Source: Anas platyrhynchos (lineage: Eukaryota; Chordata; Aves; Anseriformes; Anatidae). Taken from it: a stretch of 64,000 bases of DNA. The stretch spans positions 197,467,501 to 197,531,500 of the forward strand of contig NC_092587.1 in the NCBI RefSeq assembly GCF_047663525.1. Direction: 5' to 3'. Positions 25,301-37,373 of the stretch are shown one piece after another; position 1 is the stretch's first letter; every line of letters starts with the position of its first letter. The position numbers were made by a program, and so were the translations under genes. Under the pieces are notes generated by a model. The model worked only from the letters and a program-made list of their open reading frames with translations. It was not told the origin of the DNA and did not search any database.

Positions 25301-25344
25301 GGAGAGATTACTCTCTGAGTAAGCCATGGGAGAGATTACTCTCT
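25301..25344. repeat. Duplicated 16-mer with internal dyad
   Basis: GGAGAGATTACTCTCT occurs at 25301-25316 and again at 25329-25344, 28 bases apart. Each copy is itself an inverted repeat (AGAG...CTCT). Confidence 0.75.
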
Positions 25345-25821
25345 TCAGAGCTGAGAACCAAGTGCACTGATAGAAATGACACAGAGACTTGTAGTACAAA
25401 GCATCTGAATTCTCAAGTGTAAGATGGCATGAATGGAATTGTTTTAAGCAACTAACTCAGAATCAACAGCAAAAGGGAAGAGCTAGCTACAGTTCTACAG
25501 TTTATCTCATGTGCCCTGGTTTGCCCTCCCTAGCTGTCTGCTTCTTTTGCCTGAATATTTTATCCCAGGTTTGATATTCAACATCTCAATCTACCACTGA
25601 GAACTTTTTTTTTGATAATGCAGTTTTACAGATTTGAATGAAATCACTACATTCATTCGACTCTTAAAAGAAAAGCAGGTGCAGAAATGATGGCTGAACT
25701 AGGAGAATGTTTTTTTACTTCATGCTTTCGAGGATTGCTCTTTTCCTACAGTGTCAATGCAGCTGAGGAATGTGACAGGTTTGCAAATGCTCTAAATATT
25801 TCATAGAGTAGCAGCAATATT

Positions 25822-25868
25822 TATAACTGAGCCACTGTGTGACCTTGACCGAGTTACTGAGTAGAAAG
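25822..25868 (+). mobile_element. MIR-like SINE remnant (weak)
   Basis: 'gccactgtgtgaccttgacc' followed by 'gagttactgag' matches the most conserved part of MIR. Very short. Confidence 0.35.
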
Positions 25869-26971
25869 GCCATGGCAATCACAGACCATTTCAGAGAGGA
25901 CATATGCAAACTTGTCCCCATAAAAAACAGTGATTTTGCACAGTTTAATTACTTAACTACAGAAGTTACAAAGTTATAAAAAACGGATGGCAAGTAGATC
26001 ATCATTCTTTTCAGCTCTGTGGGGAGCCACTGTGAACATCTGCAAGACACTACCTCCCAGCAGGCAGAACAAGGCAGGTAATGATGAGAATACACATGAG
26101 AATAATTATACCAAACACAGTTTCAAGACAGACAACTGGGGAAAATACCAGAAGACTCGATAGACCTGAAGTATGATACCAGCATCCATGAGGAAATCTG
26201 CAGACTTCCTGTGTATTTTATGGTGATATATATGAATTGTGACAATAAACTAGGATACAATTTTGCTCAAAGACTGTCCTGTGAAAGGTGTAGGAGGTGA
26301 AGGAGATGTCTGGCAAGAACTCCAGAGTATGATACTACAAGTACGTGCTCTCTGAGAAAGGATTATAGTCTTTTTTGGGGGGAAAGAAAACACTGGAAAA
26401 AATTCTGGCAGCCTCAGTTAAAAGCTGAGTAATAGGTTTAAAAACCTTTAATTCTTCCAGTGAATGCCGATTTGCCCATTGCTTTGCAAAATTGTTTACA
26501 GTTTAGGCTGGCCGTGAAACTTATTAATAGACTTCAGTTTATTGCCAAATTATAGTAAGTACAGTGTGATACAGAAACTGTCCTGGCCACAGTTTTGTGC
26601 ACAGCTGGGCAGGATAACAGCAGAAAGCTGCTGACAGAGTGTTATTGACATCTGATGCTTTTTGATTGCCTTAGTGATGTGAACACCTTAACCTACTACC
26701 TAGAACTATTGTCACAGCTTCCATGCAATCCAACACAGGCAACTTCCTGTGCATCACTGCCAGCAAGTGTCATGAACTTTCAGAGAAGACACAATACACC
26801 AGGTAGGAGAAGATCTTATAATCACATAACATATTTGACAAGGAATATCCTAAGAATCCTTGTGTCTTATCCTGACGCCACTTCCCTACCCCCTACCTTT
26901 CACTCCCAGCCCCAGTGAAGGTTTACTGCTGGAAAAATCAAATCCTGGGCACACAAAAGAAAATTATACTG

Positions 26972-26996
26972 AAAAAAAAAAAAGGGGGGGGGGGGG
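26972..26996. repeat. A12-G13 homopolymer junction
   Basis: Twelve A followed directly by thirteen G. The G run could form a quadruplex or slip during sequencing, so the exact length may be unreliable. Confidence 0.9.
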
Positions 26997-27443
26997 AGAA
27001 AAGTAGGATAGTATGTCATTAGGAGGGGATACTAAATTAATCTTGCATTAAGAGTCTGATGCCCCCTGACTACAAGTGATCTGAATTGTCTAATGGTTCT
27101 TCTTTAAACTGATACCATAAGCAGAACTACCTTGAATTATCTTTTAAATCTCCATAACCAGAAAATATTGACTAGCTGAAACTGGTATTTCCCTTGAGAA
27201 TATTAGAATCAGTGTGAAGAAAAAAGTAAGGTTTCTAGTCAAAATTTAAGTTCTGACAGAATTTAAAATTTAAAAACAACTCTTGTGTGTGGTTGTATGT
27301 AAGACTGAGGTAGAAACTGGAATAATATGTCTGAGGAAGCAAAGATTTCTCCTACTTCTCTAATATCTTCAGTGGATGCTCTCACCACTGATTCTTAGAA
27401 GAGGGTGGCAGAAACTGTCTCAGTCCCTGTTTCCTGTCCAAAG

Positions 27444-27474
<31 letters not shown>

Positions 27475-27508
27475 ATGAATAAATAAATAAATAAATAAAT
27501 AAATAAAT
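27444..27508. repeat. (AAAT)n microsatellite
   Basis: About sixteen AAAT/TAAA units with one G interruption (27478). Confidence 0.9.
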
Positions 27509-29028
27509 CAGCATGCTTCCACAGCATGGAAGAATAATTTCTGAAATATCAAAACACCTTTTGGAAAAGAAAGGCAATTTGCCACTTACCTTACATACTA
27601 ACAGTATCTTCTCTCCCAAGGCTGTTAAGAGTGATGAAGAATGCATTATAAGTGGCCACATGTAACTCAAATTTCTAGCACAGACTTGAGGCTATGTTTG
27701 AGTCTAAATTTGTGCCATATCTCCTTTGCAAGGATATAGGTAGCTATGTAGGCATGAGCTTGAAGTTGACTGCCAGGACCATTAGAACAGAATCCTTGGA
27801 AACAGGTTACTTTTTAAAAAGGACACAACCCTGTACCTACCCATAGTGTGAAGTGATTGCTGCCATGTGTTTCATCTTCCTTTGTAGTTATCTTGTGTGA
27901 CTGTGCAGACCTTTCTACAAAAGCATTGTCACAGCCTACAGCAAGGACAGCTGGAATTTTTATGCCAACTAATTTGTGATGCCTTATAATAAATGCTTTA
28001 TCATGTTCAGTGGCATAACCAGATTGTTTCTAGTGTAATCATGTGTTAATGAGGCCACAGAATTACACTATCCTCTTTTAAAGTGAGGCTCTTCTTTGGA
28101 GTTTTTAATCTCAAAAAAATGGCTTGATTTTCAAATGTATTGTTAAACTTTTTCTCCAAATTATTAATTACAAGTTTCTCAGTATTTTGGAGTACATCAA
28201 ACTACACTAAAGGTCTTCTAGGTATCACATGCAATATGGAAAGTGGGTGTTTTGCTCACTTCTAGAAAGAGGATAGTGAAATGAACCTATTTCTATCCGT
28301 TCTAACTCTTGTCCTGGTCTCTCAGTTGCCACTGTACATAAATCTTAGATTGAAGATGATTTGACAGGTAGGCATATGGCTTTGTGTTTGATAGACTTCA
28401 ATGGATTATTTTTCAACTACAGGCAAGACCACTTTCATTTGCCTGTGAATGAGCAGAGAATTGATGTTATGCAATAGCCCCATGTGACTGATGGGAAAAA
28501 GGAATTAAAGATTTAAGAACAATCATTCCTTCCTAAACTTATTTTTTGTGCTTCTGATTAACACTTTAGTACTAATTAAATAAGCAACTCAGCATGATGA
28601 TGCATTTGTAATTAACAAAATAATTCGAACACTATTAAAAGACATGTTGAAAATATATCTCACTCTATATGGACACTTGTTTAACAGATAAGTGCAACGT
28701 TATTACAAATTTTAAGAATATCACATTTGCAAAATTAAAACTTCATATGCAGCAAATCTGGTTGGTTTGAATGAATACACTGCACAAACACTAAGAAAAG
28801 AATCATACTGAAGACATATGCTACATAGAATAAAGCAACCATTCATAAAAATCCACTTAGAATAACAACACATATAATGGCTCCTAATTTATTCCAAGAG
28901 AATTTGAACCATATGGCCTATATTACTATATTAATGTAATGTATCTGTGAAACATACTTGCTTAAGTGTAAGTTATATATGTAGCATTTAAAAGAGGAAA
29001 CATATTTAAGAAAAAAATGCACAGTCCC

Positions 29029-29045
29029 AAAAAAAAAAAAAAAAA
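29029..29045. repeat. Poly-A, 17 bases
   Basis: Uninterrupted A run. Confidence 0.85.
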
Positions 29046-29869
29046 GAAATTGGCACAATCATTAAAATTAAAAACAGTGGCCTTAAACTAAATGTAAGTA
29101 TGTGACCTACAATGGAAACTGCATCATGCTGGAAACTCAAATCTGCATCTGAACTTTAAAGCTCACTTATTTCTCAGCCACAGGACATGAAACACCTCAC
29201 ACTGCATCTACAAAGTATGTGAGAATAGCAAATAATATAGACCAGACTAATGAGTTCTGGTGATTTAATACAGAACAATTTAAGAAATTACCATCTCCAG
29301 CTGTCTGCCCTGCCTTCTGCCAGAAATTACTGCCCCTAAAAGAATTGGCAAAATAGGTGGTACGTCCACTTCTTAGCAAAAACTGTTCTTGGCAGCTGGT
29401 GTTCTCTTAAAGTGCTATCAGTTTCAATTTTTGCTCATGGTACTTGTTGAACATTAAAGCATCTGAGGGCTTTGCTTCATGACCCCTTTTGCATCTAGCA
29501 GGGGAGGCTACTGTAGGGGAGAAGTTGGGTAACCGTTTCTAATTGTAGAGATCAGCTGTTTTTCTCTTGATTAATAGGTTGCAGGAGGAGTGAATGCAAA
29601 TATGATAATTGGGAATTGTCTTATAAATCTTAACATAACAGATTGCCACTACTGTCTTCTGGACCCATTCCACCAGCAAACTATATTGCAATGACTGTTG
29701 TATATTGACTACTTAGTGTATGCAATGCGCCATAATAAGGTTCTCCTGGGCTTAGAAGACTACACTCATTTTAAAAATCCTGTGCAACACAAGTATCTTC
29801 AAGCAGACCATTTTCAAAGCTGGAATGACTGAATGCTTAAGAAGTAATTTAACAAATAAATTCATGAAG

Positions 29870-30215
29870 GTGATTGTCAGGGTGCTGGGAGAAGCCGAGG
29901 CTCCTTGGGGTGGCAGGGCACAGCCTGGCAGCCAGGGCCCATCCCACCATACCATCCAGACTACAGGGCAGGCCAGGGGCTATCTGGGCAGCCCCAGCCC
30001 TGGTCACCTCCATAGGGAGGGTACAGGTCAGAGCTAAGCTGATGTGTCAACCCAAAGGTGGTCCTGGAGCAGTGGGGCCCTTGGCAGGAGACAAACATCC
30101 TACAGCACCACTGGGGAAGGGACTGACAGCCCTGGTCTGGGCTGATCTGGGACACAGACAGGGTTGGTGGAGGTCCCAAGGAGTCTGTAACAATGTATCA
30201 GGGCTCTCAGAACCC
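29870..30215. other. GC-rich patch of unknown origin
   Basis: About 345 bp, clearly richer in G+C than the AT-rich flanks, with many cagccc/ggcagg-type words. Open frames in both directions (up to 114 codons on the plus strand from 29874) follow from the base composition. I recognise no protein or repeat family. It could be part of an unknown retroelement, a decayed exon or a small regulatory island; CpG dinucleotides are few. Confidence 0.4.
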
Positions 30216-30526
30216 TAACAGTAATCATGGTAGTCCATGCTCCAATGACCATTAAATTTTCATTAAGGTTCAGTTTAATTATTTATCTTCAAAGGAAATA
30301 TAATTTCCATACATATCTAGGAGAAGCACAGATTAAGAAACATTATCATCAAGCTTATTGGAGATTTTAGATAACTTGGGGGTAAAAAAAACAACAACTG
30401 ATTTCTGTTTAATTCTCCAGGGAGGCCAAGCTCTTGGCTGTGTTCTTCACATGACAAAGACATGGACTACAACCTACAGCACAGAAATCTCATTCAAAAT
30501 CAAACCTAAGGAAGACATCCTCTACT

Positions 30527-30663
30527 AAAAATAAAATAAAATAAAATAAAATAAAATAAAATAAAATAAAATAAAATAATAAAATAAAATAAAATAAAAT
30601 AAAATAAAATAAAATAAAATAAAATAAAATAAAATAAAATAAAATAAAATAAAATAATAAAAA
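30527..30663. repeat. (AAAAT)n pentanucleotide microsatellite
   Basis: About 137 bp of AAAAT/ATAAA units with two phase breaks (AATAAT), read directly. Confidence 0.95.
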
Positions 30664-31299
30664 GGCAGCGTAGAGCAAAGTGAGAGATATCAATCAGTTC
30701 TAAGTCTACCTGGTTTTGTGTCCCACTGCTGTGTTCAAAGGTTGTGTTCAGACACTGGGAGCTTCTTTAGAAATAATGCCAAAATGGTGAACCTGAACCA
30801 GATGGATGGCAAGAAGAGAAAAACACATAGTTCAGAAGCCTAGTTGCAAGGCTACTCAATGGGAACTGGGGAGAGTATGATCTGATTTCCATTCCTCAGG
30901 CAATTGAGGGATTTGGCATTTAGGTGACATTTGGATGTTCAGTGCCCATTAGCAGAGTGACTAGAGTGCTTAAGCTCAGGAGTGCTTGGCACCCAATGAG
31001 AGGAAGCATAGAAGCCAAATATAGATATTCTGAATCCTCTGGATCCATGCATAAAAGCATGGGTTCACCCCACTGCTCACTGAGCACTGTAATGAGTAAA
31101 TAGCAGACAGGAGTGTAACTGTCCTACAGGGGGTCATTCAAATGTTCAGTCAGATGAAACCTATTCAGGTTGGTTGACAACAGAAAACAACAAAGATAAA
31201 TAACCTTCTAAATTAGGAACTCTGACTTGTTGCCTCCAATTAAAATGAGTCAGAATCCTAATACTGAGATACTGAAATGCTTAAATTAGAAGTACTTAA

Positions 31300-31425
31300 T
31301 GAGGCATTCTGCTCTCTCCCTTAGTCCTTCAATGTCTCAATTTTTCATCTGTAAAACAGGGATAATTCTACCCTGTCTTAAAAAAAAAAAAAAAAGTGTT
31401 GAAGTAAATTCAACTGTATGAGGAA
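31300..31425 (+). mobile_element. MIR-like SINE remnant with A16 insertion
   Basis: 'tctcaatttttcatctgtaa' followed by 'aacagggataattctaccct' resembles the MIR region '...cagtttcctcatctgtaaaatggggataataatacctacct'. Sequence similar to the following 'gggttgttgtgaagattaa' part resumes after a 16-base A run (31380-31395). Confidence 0.5.
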
Positions 31426-32382
31426 TAAGGTTTCTAGAATCAGCTTCCACACTTGAATAAGAAAAAGAGGACACAGATATCCAGAAGAGGGCAGTTGAAT
31501 AGGTCTAAGAGATAAAGCTTAAAGAAAAGCACTGAGATGAACATCAGTTTTTATTGTTGATTTCTTTGTTAAAAATGGCAGACTTTAGCAAACAATGAAA
31601 TGTTTCATTCTCTTTTAACAGGTGACACTGTTTAAAGTTTTTCTAATATTCAATTACAAAACACTCATGATCAACTGAATAATTTGAAATGGCACATAGT
31701 TTCCAGAGAGATGTTCTCACAGTTTGATATTTGCAGAACATTGTACCCAGAATGGAAAAAAGATGAAGGAGGTCTGGCTGCAAAATTTGCTTTGTGGAAG
31801 TTATACTTTGAGAACAGTAGAAAAATAAAAAATAAAATTAAAATAAAAAACTAAATTGAATCATTACAATGCAATTAGATGAACAAATTAAAAATAAGAG
31901 GAATTGTGATTGATGAAAGACTACCTGCAAACACCTTCACAGTTCCTTTCAGTCATTTTGACTGTGAATTTACAATTTAGAAATACAAATAAATAAAAAG
32001 AAAAGATAAACCTTGCTAAGGAGGACCAAATCAATGTTCATAAGAAGGTCTCTGTTGTTGTTTTGTTTTGTTTTTACAAGGAAAACTTCACTTCTGTTCC
32101 TCTGACTTGCTACATGAGGATGAATTTATGGTCTGCTATAGAGCCCTTCCAGGGTAATTAGGTTCCACTCACATTGACTGATTAATGAAGTAAATAAAAA
32201 GAAATAGGACATAATAAGGCAAAATGCAATACCAATGAAGAGTACTTGTGTATTTAAAGATCTGTGTGTGTCTGTATATTTTACTGAATGAAAATTTGAG
32301 TTCTGAGAATCTGAAAATGCAGGGGTTCTCCTCAGCTATGATTTACACTTACAGAGAAAATTTTTGTGTATTGTGAAAATTC

Positions 32383-32384
<2 letters not shown>

Positions 32385-32419
<35 letters not shown>
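32385..32419. repeat. Poly-T, 35 bases
   Basis: Uninterrupted T run. Confidence 0.9.
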
Positions 32420-32420
<1 letters not shown>

Positions 32421-33636
32421 AAAAGGTTCTGTGATTTCTGGAATCTCTAGAATATTCATTGTTCTTTGTGATTTAATAGACTTGCATGTAACATACAATC
32501 AGCCTTAGTTCTGATTTTGGTCTTTATGTACAGATAAAGTTAAATGTGAGTAAATGAAAATTAATGAACTTTTAAAATTAGAAAATGCTTGTGTATCTGA
32601 TAAATTAAAAAAAAAAAAAAAAGTATATAGAAAATAGACACCTCTTCTCACTGATATGCTTCCTAAGATTTTTTAGAAATTCAATGATTTTGAATTCTAA
32701 CATCAATAAAACACACCTTCAGAAAATAATCCATGCAAATTACCTCTTACAGGTTCACTTTCAGTGCATAAAATATTTAGCTCTCTTTTTAACTGGTTAT
32801 ATTTATAGATAGTTTTTGCCCACTGGCTACTAATATTGAAGGTTTTGAAAGGACAGAAATCTTCAATAGAAAAGTCTTGAGCTGTTTCTTATTGCCTAGA
32901 GATACATATTAGTACTCCCTAGCAGTTTCTCCTGAGCAAGTATAGTCAGCAGAAGCTTTGTCACTGGAGTCAGTGATTACAGGACTGCCCTCTTGTGAGT
33001 CTCCAAATTTGAAGAAAGGTGAAGCTAATTAGCCAAGCTAATGATGCAGTTTCTGCACTCCTGGCTCTTCTGTAAGAGCCTTTATTTCTTCTTTAAGCCT
33101 TTGTCATGGTGTCTGTAAACATGGCTAGAGGACCATTAATTAAAACCAAACAAACATACAAACAAAAAAACAACTACTAGGAACTCAAACTTTAACTATG
33201 ACTTTCAGTGTTAAAGTTCACTGTTAACTTGTTCATACAAGTTTATACCGATAGACAGAAAAAGGGACAGGTACGAAACCTATGATGTCATGTAATGTAT
33301 TTGTTATGGAAGGACTTTTATAAAGAAACAGATACAGGAAAATATATATCCTTATCAAATATATCTATCCTGCTTACCAGAAAAGGTATATCATATAGAT
33401 GAGTCTCTAAGACTTTCATTCCAAATTTCCTCTTATAAGCCTGAACAGGTGTGGTTGTATTTTATGTGCCCTACATTGAATACCTTCTTGCTGTCATTCC
33501 CATCTTTTTGAAAGCAATCATTATTCAATGTACATTTGAAGTCTTCAATAGCTTCTTTGGAAGTTTTTGTCTCACTAGCTTCAGTATTCATTTAACTTGA
33601 CTTTTATTATCAATACATGAGGTGTCTATTCCAAGA

Positions 33637-33705
33637 TCAGTCTATACTATACTATAGATATAGTCTATAGAAGATACAGTCTATACTATATCAGTCTATA
33701 GCCTG
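33637..33705. repeat. Imperfect repeats of CAGTCTATACTATA
   Basis: The 14-mer CAGTCTATACTATA occurs at 33638-33651 and 33677-33690, with a third partial copy at 33692. The intervening bases carry inverted copies (TATAGTCTATAG), so the segment can fold. Confidence 0.7.
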
Positions 33706-34805
33706 TAATTTGTCTATGGACAATGAAGAGAGAAAGTATCTCAAAATACTAATTAATCATATTGGTCTTGGATAAATATTTTGGAATAGGACGAACACCA
33801 GAGTTTGTCTTTCTCAGAGGATTGTAGCCTGTAGATGAGGTAAACACTATGACTTTCTGCCCATGTTCAGACCCTAAATGCTAGGCCTGAATTGAACAAA
33901 GAAAGATGTCAGTTTTAAAGCTAGAATAGCTTCAAAGCATTTCTTATAAATTAATTAGAGAATATATACATGCTGGGAGACAACAGTCTTCACAACAGTT
34001 ATTTTTTCTGTTGTTTCTCTGATTTAGATTTTCAGTTTGGAAATTTTATTTGCAATCAAAGGGTGGGCCTTTGATGTGAGACAGTGTTCTACTTGGGCCT
34101 TTTTAATTAAGAGGCTCATTCCATAAAACATAAACACTTTACATAAAAATAAGTTAATCTAGTACACATAATTAAGCATTATATATTGGAGCTACACATC
34201 AGTGACTTGAGTTATATCAATGGACCATTTCATTTATCGACAGTGACAGCCCAAGTTCTTAAATACAATGATAAATGAGTTCTTTTCAAGGGAATGATAC
34301 TTCACCTTGGCAGTTTGCTCTCTTTTTTCATGTTTTAGAGACAGCTAGGAGTGATCGGTTCATAAGTATCCTAAACAGGCACTCTTCCATTCAGTTAGCT
34401 TCCACAGTCTATCTCCCGCACTAAACTCTTCAGGGTTATCTGGAGGTGACCAGACCTTATAGTCTGGTCTTTATAGTAAGAATATATTTGGGAGAACATC
34501 ATGTCTCTTACCCAAATAATTTTGAAGACAAAAAGCTACTCTGACTTTGTAAGGCACAGAGCTGGCTCTGTTTAATGTTGTTGAGTGCACATCTCAGGCC
34601 AGAGAGGAATTTATCTTACCATTAAATAGCGGTGAAGAAACATTTCTTTCTCTTCTTTGATAATATGAAAGAATGTACTTCTTGAACTCATTGAATTCAG
34701 TGAAATGAACATAAATCTCATTGATAAAAAGCAACGTATTGTAGCTCTTTGGGAAACTTTTTTTTTGTTTTAATGAAATACAGTAAGCAATGTCGCAATG
34801 TCTTA

Positions 34806-34849
34806 ATAATATATATATATATATATAATATATATATATATAATATTAT

Positions 34850-34905
<56 letters not shown>
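34806..34905. repeat. (TA)n microsatellite
   Basis: About 100 bp of alternating TA in two blocks separated by TAATATTATTATATGTG. Confidence 0.95.
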
Positions 34906-34907
<2 letters not shown>

Positions 34908-35886
34908 AAACTTGGCCTTTTTCTTTTTTCTGTGCAGGATATTTTCACTTCCCAGGAAGATATTAAAAATTTACAAAACATCACTTATCATTAAAACATG
35001 TTTTACTGTTTTGCAAATAAAATTACTCTTATCTGGTGTTATAGAATAAGAGCTCTCAGTGCTTTTGAACTGATTGTGTGAATACATTCCTAGTTTCTCA
35101 AGCTGTCTAAATACTTGCTTAGTACTGAGGTGACCTGGATGTCCAAGGATGTCCTGGATGTTTCATGTGATGGTTTTCCCATGAGCATTTTGTCATATTC
35201 ATTAGCCCTCAGCAGAGGTCTCATAACCAGTGAACATCTCAAATCACAAATGCATATGTTCAGGCAATACATTTGAAGTTTAAGTATTTTTTGTTCCGGA
35301 GGTTTACCTGTGGAATATTTAGAAATACTGAATATTGTAATTTCCAACTTTTTACACTGTGGATTCAAAGAAGAGCTATGTTTATGTACTTTTTAATTTT
35401 CTCCAACAGAGTTGTCTTCTGGTCTGTTGAGAGCCATAAAAGGAAAACCTGTCTTCTGTAATGTTGCTTATTCCGTTGTTTGACTGTGAGATAGGCTATC
35501 TCCAAGAAATGATCAGTCTCAAGAGTAAACTACTCGTCATCAAGTTACTTCATGAATGGTCTTAATCAACCATGGAACCATAGGCTCAAGCATTGAGCTT
35601 CCCAGTATTGATAGAAATAGACTCTGGTTTCTCTTATAGTGTTTGAAACTGGGGCAGAATACTCAATTTCATGTATGGTTAGCAATATTTATTCAATTTC
35701 CTCACATGTCAATGGTGATAGAACAGGGAAATGGCATTCCTACAGTTGGTCAGATTAAAGGATTTAATAAAGGTGCATTGAAACATGAAGCAGCCTTTTC
35801 CTCATTTGCACATTGAGGTCCTGCTCCCCTGATTATTTAAAAAGATGTGCTTGTTTGCACAACAGCACCATTTTGTGGTGAACCAC

Positions 35887-36432
35887 TGCACTGGGTCTAG
35901 TTGAGATGGAATTTATTTTCTTCATAGCAACCCATAGGAGCTGTGCTTTAGACTGGTGACCAAAACAGAGTGGATAACACTCCAGTGTTTTACCTATTGC
36001 TGAACAGTACTTTGCATGGTGCCAAGGCCCCTTCTTTATCCCACTGTGCTGCCACAGTGAGTTGGCTGGGATTGGGTGGGAGACTGGGAGGTGACACAGC
36101 TGGGACAGCTGACCAAAACTGGCCAATGAAACGTTCTGGCCAAAGAAACTGGCCAAATAGGATCATGCTCAGCAGTAAAACTGGTACAGGGAATAGGGGA
36201 GGAGTTTTTCCAAGGTAGCCATTACTCGGAGTTTGTCTAGGCATCGGTCTGCTGGTGGGAGGTGGTGAGTGATTGCCTTTACATCACTTTTTTTTTTTTT
36301 TTTTCATCCATCCTCCACTTATTGATTTATCTCTATCACAATTAATGAGTTTTTGTCACTTTTGCCTTTCCAATTCTGTCTTCCATCCCATTGCAGGGAG
36401 AGAGAGGAGCTGATGGCCAGGGTCAACACACA
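35887..36432 (+). mobile_element. Solo LTR of an endogenous retrovirus (family B)
   Basis: About 546 bp, clearly a different family from the LTRs at 14.4 and 52.7 kb. It follows a common avian LTR in order: 'gttgagatggaatttatttt', 'gtggataacactccagtgtt', 'attgctgaacagtactttgc', 'tgggaggtgacacagctggg', 'acagctgaccaaaactggcc' (36101 on), 'gatcatgctcagcagtaaaa' (decayed TATA region), 'gagtttttgtcacttttgcc', and a terminal 'gccagggtcaacacaca'. A 16-base poly-T lies inside (36289-36304). No internal retroviral genes flank it, so it is a solo LTR left by recombination. No clear target-site duplication was found. Confidence 0.75.
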
Positions 36433-36682
36433 GTGGCCATGTAGTTCCTTGGTAGAGTTCCTTCAGCACAAGGCCAAGAATTGACCTGTCTTGTTTCCCA
36501 CAAAAAATCTTAGAAGCTGTAGGTTGGAACTGTTCAGGGAGATAAAGTGTAGTCTACGATTTCTGTAGAAAGTATTGTAAAAGTCTAACCCGCTACCAGA
36601 GTTGCTCCAAAAAGATTTTGTTACTAATTTTGTCACACAAAATACTCCAGAATATAAGCACACAAAAAGAGTTTAGAATTAT

Positions 36683-36685
36683 CTT

Positions 36686-36728
<43 letters not shown>

Positions 36729-36730
36729 TT
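36683..36730. repeat. (ATTT)n microsatellite
   Basis: About twelve TTTA units. Confidence 0.95.
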
Positions 36731-37346
36731 CTCCATTGGCTGTCATAGATGAGACGGAGTAAAGGTTAACATTTCTAGCATTATTCCATCTTTCAGCAGA
36801 AACATGCATGGATAAGTTAGAGTATTTCTGAGAGAAGTAATGAGTAGTAATGGTACAAACTTGCCCCAAATGGACATTGGAAATAATGTCTTAACAACTA
36901 GTGGTTCTGACATGATAACCAAGATGATTATCTCTGCTGAGGTGCACATTAGGTCAGGAGTAGAAATGTGTTAACGTAGTTACATTGCCTTCAAAACCTG
37001 AACTGGGTTTTCCCTGTTCTGCTCTGCCCTGCAAGGTCAGGGCTTTTGAAAACACAATCCACTGCATAGTGTGGGCATGTCCTTAGCTAGCTTATGTGCA
37101 GGAAAACTGATGTATTCTTGAAGGTAGATTTGAAATAATTATCCCAAGGTAAAATACATTTTAGAGTGCTCAGGGCTTCATGCATTTTTTTTTTGTTTGT
37201 TTGCTGGAGTGCCTTCAGAGTGTATCTGGGACTGGACTAAACACAGCCTAATTAAACGGAATGAATCAGATACTGTTAAGTGACTACCTCAGTCTTGAAA
37301 GGATGAAGAGAAACATGTACAGCACATATACACAGGCCTCTGAGAC

Positions 37347-37373
37347 AAAAAAAAAAAAAAAAAAAAAAAAAAA
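37347..37373. repeat. Poly-A, 27 bases
   Basis: Uninterrupted A run. Confidence 0.9.

Larger units (their letters stand above)
16625..29860. other. Long gene-free stretch
   Basis: About 13 kb of mainly unique AT-rich sequence. Apart from the separately listed simple repeats, two MIR-like remnants and a duplicated 16-mer at 25.3 kb, I recognise no exon, RNA gene or transposon. The short open frames are at the length expected by chance in six frames. Confidence 0.5.
30220..35886. other. Gene-free stretch
   Basis: Unique AT-rich sequence with microsatellites and one MIR-like remnant listed separately. No exon or RNA gene recognised. Confidence 0.5.

Noticed and set aside
29874..30218. 114-codon plus-strand frame
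   Set aside because: Lies in a GC-rich patch where stop codons are rare; frames are open on both strands, and no family is recognised.
30490..30693. Minus-strand frame of repeated Phe-Tyr-Ile-Leu
   Set aside because: Translation of the (AAAAT)n microsatellite.
34718..34994. Tyr-Ile repeat frames on both strands
   Set aside because: Translations of the (TA)n microsatellite.
35833..36244. 82- to 107-codon frames at 35.8-36.2 kb
   Set aside because: They fall inside the family B solo LTR; LTRs of this kind do not encode proteins.
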